From: Dyella sp. GSA-30
Lineage (GTDB): Bacteria; Pseudomonadota; Gammaproteobacteria; Xanthomonadales; Rhodanobacteraceae
Direction: 5' to 3'
NCBI RefSeq assembly: GCF_027924605.1
Contig: NZ_AP027042.1
Coordinates: 4,627,524-4,691,523 of the forward strand
DNA: 64,000 bases
A model generated the notes under the pieces. The model worked only from the letters and a program-made list of their open reading frames with translations. It was not told the origin of the DNA and did no database searches. Both the position numbers and the translations under genes were made by a program. This document shows, in pieces, positions 34,801 through 42,485 of this stretch. Position 1 is the first letter of the stretch, and each line of letters starts with the position of its first letter.

Positions 34801-36363
34801 ATGCCTACTGAAACTCAACACAGGGGACCGAGCTCGGCCACTCCTGTGGCTGAGTATGTGAGGATGTCCACGGACAAGCAGGACACCTCGGTAGCGAATC
34901 AACGAACTGCCATTGCTGCGTACGCTAGTACCCATCACATGGTCGTGGCACAGAGCTATGTGGATAAAGGGCGTAGCGGACTGGACCTTGAAGGCCGCCC
35001 GGCGCTTCAGCGTCTCCTGGATGACGTCCAAAAGCACTGTACGGGGTGCACCGCCATCCTCGTCCTAGATGTCAGTCGTTGGGGACGCTTTCAGAACGTG
35101 GATGAGTCCGCCTTCTACGAGTTTCTCTGCACCCAACACGGTCTGCGCGTCATCTATGTCGCCGAGCCCTTTACAGGAGGCGAAGGGCCACTGCATGCGG
35201 TCCTCAAAAGTCTAAAGCGATCCATGGCCGCTGAATACAGCCGTGAGCTGTCGGCCAAGGTCTTCGCTGGCCAAGCTCGATTGGTTCGCGCAGGTTTCGC
35301 CATGGGTGGTCCTGCTGCCTATGGGCTGAGCAGGATGCTGGTCGATGCATCGGGTAAGCCTCGGTGCATCTTGAAGCCTGGTGAACGCAAAAGCATCGCC
35401 ACGGATCGCGTTCGCCTGGTGCTCGGGCCGCGTGATGAGGTGGCCGTCGTACGCTGGATGTTTAAGCAGTCTGCCGCCGGCGTCAGCATGAATGACATCG
35501 CAAAGCAGCTCAATCAGAAAGGGAAGCGTCCGGCGAGAGGTGGCGCGTCTTGGAGTGCATCCACGATCAAAGGCATGCTTGATGACGAACGCTACTTGGG
35601 CAAACTCGTCTTCGGGCGAGACCCGTCACGGAGACTCTCTCAGCCCGATCCATCGCAGCCAGAGCCCGAGCCTATTCGTATGGATCATGCGTTCCCTGCC
35701 ATTGTCACGCAGGAGTTGTTTGATGCTGCCCGGGAACAGCGCGAGCTAAGATCTAGAAGGCTTACGGACGATGAGATGCTGGAAGCCTTGCGAGAGCTTT
35801 GGCAGCGCGAGGGCCGTATCAATTTCCATCTGATGGCCACCGATCCAAATACACCTACCTCGCAAGCCTACCTTCACCGCTTCGGAAGCTTGCGAGCAGC
35901 CTACAAACGCATTGGCTACATCCAGGAGCGGGACCTAAATTACGGAGACATACGCGATCGGATTCGGGTATGGCTTCCCAGTGTGATGGGATGCGTACGA
36001 GAAGCCCTTGAAGACGATGGCTCAACGGTGACTCAGGAAGGGCGCATGCTCCGTATTGACGAGACGTGGTCCATATCGTTCCATTTGATGCAATCGTCCC
36101 AGGTGGGTCACGGGAACATCCGATGGATCGTGCCACGCTTTCGTAGCACCGCGGACATTCTGGTTGGCATTCGCATGGACGTGAGAGGGGAGCGACCCCT
36201 GGACTATCTGATTCTTCCGGCCGTTAGCGCGAAAACGTGGCCGGACGTGATTCAGAACAGTCCCGATGCGGGTGCTCGCTTCTATCTGTTCGACTCGCTT
36301 TGCATCCTTCGCGAACTGGCCACCCTTTCCATGGGAGTTCCGGATCATGCATGCGACGGATAA
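34801..36363 (+). CDS. Large serine recombinase
   Basis: Recombinase of 520 residues. The resolvase domain shows EYVRMSTDKQDTSVANQ with the nucleophilic serine in RMSTDKQ, VLDVSRWGRF and VLKSLKRSMAAEYSRELS; the recombinase domain follows (GPAAYGLSRM, SMNDIAKQLNQKG, WSASTIKGMLDDERYLGKL). Such enzymes catalyse site-specific integration or inversion. The region after residue 320 lacks an obvious zinc ribbon and is followed by an unfamiliar about 150-residue tail. It lies inside the Tn7-like element and may be cargo or the mark of an older nested element. It overlaps the next gene by 17 bases. Confidence 0.88.
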   Translation: MPTETQHRGPSSATPVAEYVRMSTDKQDTSVANQRTAIAAYASTHHMVVAQSYVDKGRSGLDLEGRPALQRLLDDVQKHCTGCTAILVLDVSRWGRFQNVDESAFYEFLCTQHGLRVIYVAEPFTGGEGPLHAVLKSLKRSMAAEYSRELSAKVFAGQARLVRAGFAMGGPAAYGLSRMLVDASGKPRCILKPGERKSIATDRVRLVLGPRDEVAVVRWMFKQSAAGVSMNDIAKQLNQKGKRPARGGASWSASTIKGMLDDERYLGKLVFGRDPSRRLSQPDPSQPEPEPIRMDHAFPAIVTQELFDAAREQRELRSRRLTDDEMLEALRELWQREGRINFHLMATDPNTPTSQAYLHRFGSLRAAYKRIGYIQERDLNYGDIRDRIRVWLPSVMGCVREALEDDGSTVTQEGRMLRIDETWSISFHLMQSSQVGHGNIRWIVPRFRSTADILVGIRMDVRGERPLDYLILPAVSAKTWPDVIQNSPDAGARFYLFDSLCILRELATLSMGVPDHACDG

Positions 36364-36784
36364 AAGACGTTGGATACGCGAACAGCAGATGATCGCGTCG
36401 CTGGATATGGTTTACCACCTTTGCGCGCGTCATTGTCGATCCATCGCAGCAGCCTGCCTGCGCTTGCGCGACGACCCCATTTATGAAGATGTCTTGGGGC
36501 GTGATGGATACCGGCTGTCTTCGGTTGCCACAAAGCTCCTTGAAGAACCTGCGCACGCTCAAGGCACTCCCATGTTGCGCCTCGCGATAACCCGGCGTTT
36601 GCTGCTTCAAGTGATGGATCGTAAGGAGGTCGTCGTATGGCTGGCACGCGATCATCCAGAAACGTTGTCCATTCTGCTCAATGCGGCCGATTTCGATGGA
36701 CTGGGCGTGGGTGATTTTGAAGAAGACCCTTTGCCTGTAGCGAAACCATGGAGGAGACGCATCAAAGCTAGCAACTTTCGTTGA
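36347..36784 (+). CDS. Unknown protein coupled to the serine recombinase
   Basis: Helical, basic protein of 145 residues beginning MHATDKRRWIREQQMIASLD. No known domain recognised. Its start lies 17 bases inside the recombinase gene, which indicates translational coupling and a shared function, perhaps as an accessory or directionality factor. The last about 130 bases are antisense to the end of the following minus-strand gene. Confidence 0.6.
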   Translation: MHATDKRRWIREQQMIASLDMVYHLCARHCRSIAAACLRLRDDPIYEDVLGRDGYRLSSVATKLLEEPAHAQGTPMLRLAITRRLLLQVMDRKEVVVWLARDHPETLSILLNAADFDGLGVGDFEEDPLPVAKPWRRRIKASNFR

Positions 36785-37053
36785 ATCCAGCCGAGACGTC
36801 GCTGCCGGACCAATACCGCCATGTTCAGCTCATGCAGGAAGCTGCTTGATGTCGCCCTGATGGCTACTTGAAGTCCGGACTTGATGGCAAATTCTAGATT
36901 AAGGGCTGCCGCAGTAAGACCGGTCATTCCCAACCTCTCGGCACGTTTAGCGACCTCCCGTGATCTGAAGCATGCTTCAACATGCTTTTCTTCGAGGAGA
37001 GATGTCACTGTCGAGATGCCGCCACTCAGCAGCAATTGAACATCTTCCGTCAT
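36652..37053 (-). CDS. Unknown small protein, tail antisense to its neighbour
   Basis: Protein of about 133 residues, MTEDVQLLLSGGISTVTSLL then a helical region with AKRAERLGMTGLTAAALNLEFAI and a basic, serine-rich C-terminal tail. Not recognised. AAGGAAG shortly before ATG 37053 supports translation. The 3' third overlaps the recombinase-linked gene on the other strand, which is unusual, and the low-complexity tail suggests that the true gene or its end has drifted. Reality is moderately uncertain. Confidence 0.45.
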   Translation of the reverse strand: MTEDVQLLLSGGISTVTSLLEEKHVEACFRSREVAKRAERLGMTGLTAAALNLEFAIKSGLQVAIRATSSSFLHELNMAVLVRQRRLGWIQRKLLALMRLLHGFATGKGSSSKSPTPSPSKSAALSRMDNVSG

Positions 37054-37174
37054 GTTGGCTTCCTTTCTTCCGTACAAGGAAGCCTATGAGACCGATCTGG
37101 CGTCGCCCATAGAAATGTTCCGAAATTTGAACTGGCGTTGGCTCACAAGTTCACGCACCTACCATGCCACGTGT

Positions 37175-37714
37175 CTATCGCTGATCCGCTGCGGCTTCCT
37201 TGATGCGTTCGATCAGCGTGCGCTCTGGCTTAATTACCACCGTCTGATTCACCGACGTATTGATATGCAGGCGTAACCGCTTCAGCCACCGCTCGCTGGT
37301 CGCCTCAGGATAATCAGCGAGTAGCCACTTGGACCACTTAAAGTCCTCATCGGAATAAGTGAACGTCGCGCGTTCTCCATGTGTTACCTCTTTGGGCATC
37401 GTCTCGGAATAAGGGCCACCGAAATTTTGCATGCCAAACTTGTATCCGCTCTTGGCCGGCGGGAACTTCCAAGACACGGAGTCCACTCGCACAGGCCGCT
37501 CGCCCAAGTTCGTTATCGAAAGCGTTATCAGATTCCGTATATGCTCACCGTTGCCTACGATTGATCGGACTCCGATGGTGGCATAGAGCTTGACCCGACT
37601 TTGTCGGCTCGCCAGCCACAAGGAGACGATCACGGCGCCGGTCGTGGCGAGCCCAGCCACCCAAGTGCCCACCGCGTTCCAGACGTTGATTACCTGATCA
37701 GTGCTGAGACTCAT
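37175..37714 (-). CDS. Membrane-anchored protein of unknown function
   Basis: Protein of about 179 residues with one N-terminal membrane helix (AVGTWVAGLATTGAVIVSLWLA) and a soluble domain of predicted beta strands: NLITLSITNLGERPVRVDSVSWKF is typical of an immunoglobulin-like fold. No catalytic motif. ATG 37714 is chosen since the hydrophobic segment then sits near the N terminus. Similar one-helix proteins are common in accessory regions; the function is unknown. Confidence 0.65.
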   Translation of the reverse strand: MSLSTDQVINVWNAVGTWVAGLATTGAVIVSLWLASRQSRVKLYATIGVRSIVGNGEHIRNLITLSITNLGERPVRVDSVSWKFPPAKSGYKFGMQNFGGPYSETMPKEVTHGERATFTYSDEDFKWSKWLLADYPEATSERWLKRLRLHINTSVNQTVVIKPERTLIERIKEAAADQR

Positions 37715-37747
37715 AGCATCCCCTGTTTGGCGGCCTGATGTTACCAA

Positions 37748-38044
37748 TACCCACCCGGCCGCCCATGAGGCAACCTTTTCATGCCCAATATCAGTGGGCG
37801 CTCTTACCGGCTACGGTACCCAAGAACAGGAAAGTCAATAAATAGACGATAACCCCCAACCTCTTGATACAAATTGAAAATTTTGTCCACACATATTGAA
37901 CATTTGCTAAAGCGAACTTCGAATTTGTAGGATAATGAAACATTATAGGGCTCCACTCAAAAGGTACTTGGCTCCTCGCAACATACAGCGTCGCAGCCAG
38001 ATCTTAGCCAGTGGGCACAAGGATCAAGGGCGTTTAGGATTAAC
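37748..38044. promoter_or_regulatory. AT-rich intergenic region before the HEPN-like gene
   Basis: About 300 bases without a gene. The stretch 37830-37950 is markedly AT-rich and probably holds the promoter of the rightward HEPN-like gene at 38045. I see no specific operator. Confidence 0.35.
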
Positions 38045-39220
38045 ATGAAATCTCAAGTCATGCCGAAAGAAATGCACAAAACGCTCCGTAAACAGAAGCC
38101 CCTGAGGCCTTACCGCCTTCTCCGTATCGAACTGAGACGAATGCGACACCTGTACGACGCGTGCCTATATACGTTCTCCACCACCAACTCGTACTTAGAT
38201 GCACAACTAAAAGCGGGAACAATTTTACCTAGCTCAAAGATAGTCGTACCAGACACGGAGCGAGTGCTTGCATGGTCTCCAATTGAGCTGCTTGAACGAA
38301 TGAAACGTACCTATCCAGAGATGCTTAGAGCTTCGCTGCTCGTCCGAGCTGTCTCACACATGGAAAATTACCTCGTAGACTTGTTAAATGAAGTGGCAGC
38401 TCGGAGCCTCACTCCATTCAAGTCTCAAGACAAGATTGTGTCGTTCTCCCAGGCTCACTTATTGTCATTTGATAGTGCAGATCAGCTTCGATCCCATCTT
38501 ATTAAATCGGAATGCAGAGCACTAAGCGGCAAAGGATTCAGAGATTTCGAAAAGTACTACAAGAGACATTTCAATGTCATATTCTCGCAAGCCAAGGTAT
38601 CTATCGAAGAAATTGATGGTGTCTATGCTCGAAGGCACTTACTCGTACACGCAGGCGGCGTAATCGATAAGCAATTTCAAAAAAAATTTGCACCAAATGC
38701 TCACCCTGGTCAGAGCCTTGAAATACCCGAAGACTACTTTCTGCAATCCTTGACTAACCTTGAAATTTTGGCCGAATACTGCTCTGCACGTATTGAGGTG
38801 CTTTTTCCAAAAAAAGATGATCCTGAACCACCAGCAATTGCGCAATTCATTGATGAATTTTTAGAACAACTCTCTAAGGCAGCAAAAAAGGTCAGTTCTG
38901 AATCCCCCATGCTTATTAGCTGGTTCGGGGGCGTGTTTCGAACAAGAGAGCTTCTAGACGCTCACTTTGGCGATAACTCATCCTTCCACATTGATGAGGT
39001 ATCACATTCCTTGAATGAAATACTGGTGGGGAAAAAACGCACTGGAGAGCGAGCAATACAATGGCTTGTTTGCGGCGAAAAGGCGGTCGTAGGACCATAC
39101 ATTGCTTACTTGGAATACCTGTCACGCAGAGGAATGCTAGAAGAGTTCGAAAAACACACCGTACAAAAACAAACGACGCTTCTTAAGCTCCTAAGTGCAG
39201 ACCGTTCAGCGACAACATAG
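38045..39220 (+). CDS. HEPN-like protein of unknown function
   Basis: Protein of 391 residues, lysine- and glutamate-rich and helical. The region ARRHLLVHAGGVIDKQF (about residue 197-213) contains R-X4-6-H, the RNase motif of HEPN domains, on a helix flanked by others (VSHMENYLVDLLNEVAAR). The C-terminal third is distinct (EKAVVGPYIAYLEYLSRRG). HEPN proteins are frequent toxin or abortive-infection RNases, so this is a candidate defence gene, but the domain call is from a short motif only. Base composition is clearly more AT-rich than the chromosome. Confidence 0.6.
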   Translation: MKSQVMPKEMHKTLRKQKPLRPYRLLRIELRRMRHLYDACLYTFSTTNSYLDAQLKAGTILPSSKIVVPDTERVLAWSPIELLERMKRTYPEMLRASLLVRAVSHMENYLVDLLNEVAARSLTPFKSQDKIVSFSQAHLLSFDSADQLRSHLIKSECRALSGKGFRDFEKYYKRHFNVIFSQAKVSIEEIDGVYARRHLLVHAGGVIDKQFQKKFAPNAHPGQSLEIPEDYFLQSLTNLEILAEYCSARIEVLFPKKDDPEPPAIAQFIDEFLEQLSKAAKKVSSESPMLISWFGGVFRTRELLDAHFGDNSSFHIDEVSHSLNEILVGKKRTGERAIQWLVCGEKAVVGPYIAYLEYLSRRGMLEEFEKHTVQKQTTLLKLLSADRSATT

Positions 39221-39360
39221 AACATCGTGGCCTCAAAGATCGGCCCGGCCACTGCAGATCAGTTTGGCACACTGATAGTAACTTTCGCCAATGATGTTGC
39301 CGATATCCACATCTTTTTGAACCAAGCGACAACCGTCTACTTACTACACAAACATCAGAG

Positions 39361-40254
39361 ATGGACAAGCCTGTGGAATTCAACTTGCATCAACCGCCAC
39401 GAAATAGTTCAGCTCACGCCGCTATGCATCCACCCTGGAGGCTAGCGAGGCAGTCAGCGGTATTCTTCGGCGAACGGCCAGTTAGTCCCAACATTGTGCC
39501 CGTCGCACAAGAAATGTGTAGCTGGCTGCAACAGAAAGGGCATGTCACTCTGATCACAGAGAAAGAGCGGGAAAGTCCACTTGGCTTAACTAATCCATAC
39601 TCTTATTCGGCGTCGTCCCTCGCCGCTCAGCTCTGCTCTGCCATTAACGAGATGTCGGACTTTATAAATGATGACCGAGAGACCCCATCCATCGAGACGG
39701 AATTACGGCGCATTCGGCTAGAAAGCGAACTAATCCTCCAATTTGCTCGCTTCTGCGAGGCCGCGATTAAACAGATGCTCTACTGCACAGCAATGGATGC
39801 CGATATTTATAATCGAGCGACTATGGGACGCCTTCTTGCCTTCGATTGCCTAGATTGTCGGAAGAGCGGAAAGCCGCATCTCGTCTCTTTGCTGGGGGCG
39901 CTTGCTCATCACTATCACAATTGCATCACGCTTGAAACGTGCCTTTTCGATCATTTAGCTTTTATAGGAACACGTCGGAACAAAGAGGCGGCTCACTCAG
40001 AGGCCGCAACGCCACGCTACTCTCAAGCTAGTGAATCACGTATTGCAGCGAAGGAGTACTTAGACATGGTAGGCCATGAACTGGGACACATGTGCCAGCA
40101 CATCGGCGAGATTGAAACGAAGATGATCGAGGAAATTAAGCTCTGGATCCTTCACTTTCCTAACGCTCCCTCGCCCGAAGCTCTCATGCGGATCCCTGTT
40201 CGTGTCAGGGACGTTTTGGACAATCTCGACGGCTCTAGATCGGGTGAGTCATGA
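39361..40254 (+). CDS. Unknown protein with a HEPN-like RX5H motif
   Basis: Protein of 297 residues, not recognised. TRRNKEAAHSEAAT (about residue 203-216) again carries an R-X5-H pattern within helical surroundings (RLESELILQFARFCEAAIKQML, EYLDMVGHELGHMCQHI). HELGH resembles a zinc-binding HExxH motif, but it lies in a helix with a further HxxxIGE, so a metalloprotease is an alternative. It follows the first HEPN-like gene by 140 bases on the same strand and may form a unit with it. Confidence 0.5.
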   Translation: MDKPVEFNLHQPPRNSSAHAAMHPPWRLARQSAVFFGERPVSPNIVPVAQEMCSWLQQKGHVTLITEKERESPLGLTNPYSYSASSLAAQLCSAINEMSDFINDDRETPSIETELRRIRLESELILQFARFCEAAIKQMLYCTAMDADIYNRATMGRLLAFDCLDCRKSGKPHLVSLLGALAHHYHNCITLETCLFDHLAFIGTRRNKEAAHSEAATPRYSQASESRIAAKEYLDMVGHELGHMCQHIGEIETKMIEEIKLWILHFPNAPSPEALMRIPVRVRDVLDNLDGSRSGES

Positions 40255-40411
40255 GCGAGATATGCTCGGCATATTGTCCAAAATGGATGCTCTTACCGCG
40301 AGGCTATGAACTATACCCATGACCAACGATAGCAGTACTCCATGCTGAAGCATCAGAAGTAAGTTAGCCTGATTTCGAACGATCAAGTGGTACAGGGACA
40401 TCGAGCCGAAA

Positions 40412-41404
40412 ATGCACATCTACCTGGATGAGTCAGGTTCGTTTGGAGCGGCGACCCATCTAGGGTCTTGGTGCGTGGTTGCCGCCTATGTCGTTCCAGA
40501 AGCCGCCATTGATGGCATGTCTTTTACCCTACGGGAATACAAGCGTATGGCAGGCTTCCCGCCGACTTCTGAAGTGAAGCGACGTCATGCGCCAATAGCA
40601 GCCTATCTTCGCCTTCTTAATAACTTGGCCTCCAACGATGGATTTCTTGTAGCAGTTGCCACTGATGCAGGCGCTAACGGCGACGTGCTTGCCAATCAGC
40701 GGTTGCAGGTTCATGAAATTCGGTCAGCTATTGGGCTCCATACTGAAGCCGAGCGATGCGCTGCATCGGACTTAGCTTATGCAGTTGAGCGCTTATCGCC
40801 GCAACTCTATGTCGAGCTGATATGTAGGCTTTTGCTCATTTGGCGGGTGATCAAACTCAGCACGCTACGCTTCGGTCTCTCCTACCCTGAGGCACTGCAT
40901 GCTTTCCGCTGGCGATTTGACGCGAAGAATACCCAGATAACGCAGTTTGAACAGGCCTTCGGACCGACTTTCATTGGCCTAGCTTTGAATATGTCTCGAA
41001 AAGATCCTCTATTGTTACTGCCTGGCGGCGATCGGAGTTGGCTAGATAGATACCGTCGCACGCCCCCGGACCCTCTTCCCGCCCATGCTGCAGACGCAGT
41101 GTGGCTAGACCCCACAACACTCATTACTGACGATCTTCAATTCGTCGATTCTCGCGAAAGCGAAGGAGTACAGGTCGCAGACCTTCTTGCATCGGGAATT
41201 GGTAGCTGTCTCCGTCAGCGCTCTGCCACCCCACGCCGTCAGGGTCGCCTGTTGGGCCGCTTGATGCTCCGGCTCGACGACATCGATGATGCCGTTGTCC
41301 TTGTCGGCTTCGACTCTTCCCAGAAAACTTCAATCTCGACAGAAACTCTGTCAGCTCTCCACAGAATGAAGCTTGCGAGCCACGCGCTGCTTCGCCATAG
41401 GTAA
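40412..41404 (+). CDS. DUF3800 domain protein
   Basis: Protein of 330 residues. MHIYLDESGSFG and, near the C terminus, LQFVDSRESEGVQVADLLASGI are the two defining motifs of DUF3800, which has an RNase H-like fold with conserved acidic residues; nuclease activity is suspected and the family is common on mobile elements and near defence genes. Last cargo gene, 60 bases before the first right-end repeat. Confidence 0.85.
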   Translation: MHIYLDESGSFGAATHLGSWCVVAAYVVPEAAIDGMSFTLREYKRMAGFPPTSEVKRRHAPIAAYLRLLNNLASNDGFLVAVATDAGANGDVLANQRLQVHEIRSAIGLHTEAERCAASDLAYAVERLSPQLYVELICRLLLIWRVIKLSTLRFGLSYPEALHAFRWRFDAKNTQITQFEQAFGPTFIGLALNMSRKDPLLLLPGGDRSWLDRYRRTPPDPLPAHAADAVWLDPTTLITDDLQFVDSRESEGVQVADLLASGIGSCLRQRSATPRRQGRLLGRLMLRLDDIDDAVVLVGFDSSQKTSISTETLSALHRMKLASHALLRHR

Positions 41405-41464
41405 CACTACCCCTTCTAGAAGAGATTGGCTGACCGAAGGCGGAAATTTAACTGGATATGTCCA

Positions 41465-41692
41465 GCACATACTTTGGTTGTCAAAGTATCGCCGCCCGCC
41501 CTAGCTGACACCATCTAACTAGTTGTTTTTTTATATCCATGTACGTACTTTCCCCTCAGCTGACAAGCAAAGTACGTACATAACAGCTCCCAGGTACACA
41601 TACTTTGGTTATCGCACCTGCACAGACTTTGGTGTCATGCCCACTTGGGCATGACACCAATGTACGTACCGGTTGTACAAACATTGGTGTCA
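41465..41692. repeat. Right end of the transposon and adjoining extra end copy
   Basis: Related sites, reading toward the right tip: GCACATACTTTGGTTGTCA (41465-41483), GTACGTACTTT (41541-41551), inverted CAAAGTACGTAC (41568-41579), GTACACATACTTTGGTTATC (41594-41613) and the tip TGCACAGACTTTGGTGTCA (41619-41637) with TGCCC to 41642. After ACTT (41643-41646) a second copy of the left tip begins, GGGCATGACACC (41647-41658), and closes as a 41-bp palindromic pair at 41652-41692. The span 41693-41930 shows no gene. Confidence 0.78.
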
Positions 41693-41930
41693 ACCTGCTC
41701 AGCAGGCAATGAGACAGACAGTCTGCCCTGAGCCACTCCCCATCCCTCTAAGCAAATTTGATCCTTGGTTGAGAGCGTTCGGCCCTTCTAGTCCGTTGCC
41801 AGCTTTACTGGACGACAGCAACCTGGATGGATTACCCGGAACGTCTGCGCCCTCAGCCCAAGGCCACGATTTGCCGTGACCTCAAACCCATCCGTAGTTA
41901 GTTGCGTGCCGTTCCGGTAGGCGGTCCGGG

Positions 41931-42485
41931 TCAATTCAACTTGAGCCCAATCTCACTCACGAGAATTAAATTTTGGTTGCTCAATAGCTTCCCACTATCA
42001 TCCCAATTCTGAATTTTTACCGACTTTAAAATACCTGCCGGACTAACTTCATATTGATAAGCCACAACTAGCTTGTTTACGTCAATATGCCGTGCGCAAC
42101 CTGATCGAGTAATCATTGAGCACGTCGCAGAGCCACGCCATCCGCCATTTGAAAGTCGCTTAATTAATATCCTTGGTCCAACTGTATATTCTGCAGAATG
42201 GCGCCTGCCATTTTGGATGGCGAATACCAAGTAACCGATGGATCGACATCTGAACCCGCGGGAGGAGCAATCTTCAACAGGCCCATCGACCTGCGGCAAA
42301 TCGTTGGACGATTTCTTTATGTCATCGATTGCTGTACCTATTGTAAACTTATTTTTTTCTATACCAATAAAATAGCCCTGTTGCTTGTCAACATATCGTA
42401 CTGGGCTAGTAAGGCCATTAATCGAATAAATGGTATCGCAACACAAAGCACTGGCAACGATCAGAACCGCTATCATGGGATTCAT
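41931..42485 (-). CDS. Possible periplasmic immunity protein next to RHS toxin
   Basis: Protein of 184 residues with a hydrophobic N terminus (MIAVLIVASALCCDTI) that may be a signal peptide or lipoprotein signal with cysteine near 15-16. The body is beta-rich with PQVDGPVEDCSSRGFRC, ATCSMITRSGCARHI and VAYQYEVSPAGILKSVKI. Not recognised. Its start overlaps the stop of the RHS-core gene (ATGA), the usual place for a cognate immunity gene, so protection against that toxin in the periplasm is inferred. Confidence 0.6.
   Translation of the reverse strand: MNPMIAVLIVASALCCDTIYSINGLTSPVRYVDKQQGYFIGIEKNKFTIGTAIDDIKKSSNDLPQVDGPVEDCSSRGFRCRSIGYLVFAIQNGRRHSAEYTVGPRILIKRLSNGGWRGSATCSMITRSGCARHIDVNKLVVAYQYEVSPAGILKSVKIQNWDDSGKLLSNQNLILVSEIGLKLN

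Larger units (their letters stand above)
20308..41642. mobile_element. Tn7-like transposon with TnsAB fusion, TnsC, TniQ and defence-type cargo
   Basis: The tips are the 17-bp inverted repeats GGGCATGACACCAAAGT at 20308-20324 and its reverse complement at 41626-41642, extended by partial matches inward. The 5 bases outside are ACTTT (left) and ACTTG (right), a 4/5 match to the 5-bp duplication expected for Tn7-like insertion. Clusters of related repeats of about 20 bp near both ends fit TnsB-binding sites. Inside are tniQ, tnsC and a tnsA-tnsB fusion plus about a dozen cargo genes of lower GC than the flanks. No CRISPR array or cas gene was seen. Exact tips are inferred. Confidence 0.8.

Noticed and set aside
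20308-41692. CRISPR array as guide for the Tn7-like element
   Set aside because: No regularly spaced repeats with unique spacers and no cas genes were found; the clustered repeats at the ends are TnsB-type sites of mixed spacing and orientation.
41673-41879. Small plus-strand open frame
   Set aside because: It starts inside the end repeat, has no ribosome site and no recognisable sequence.
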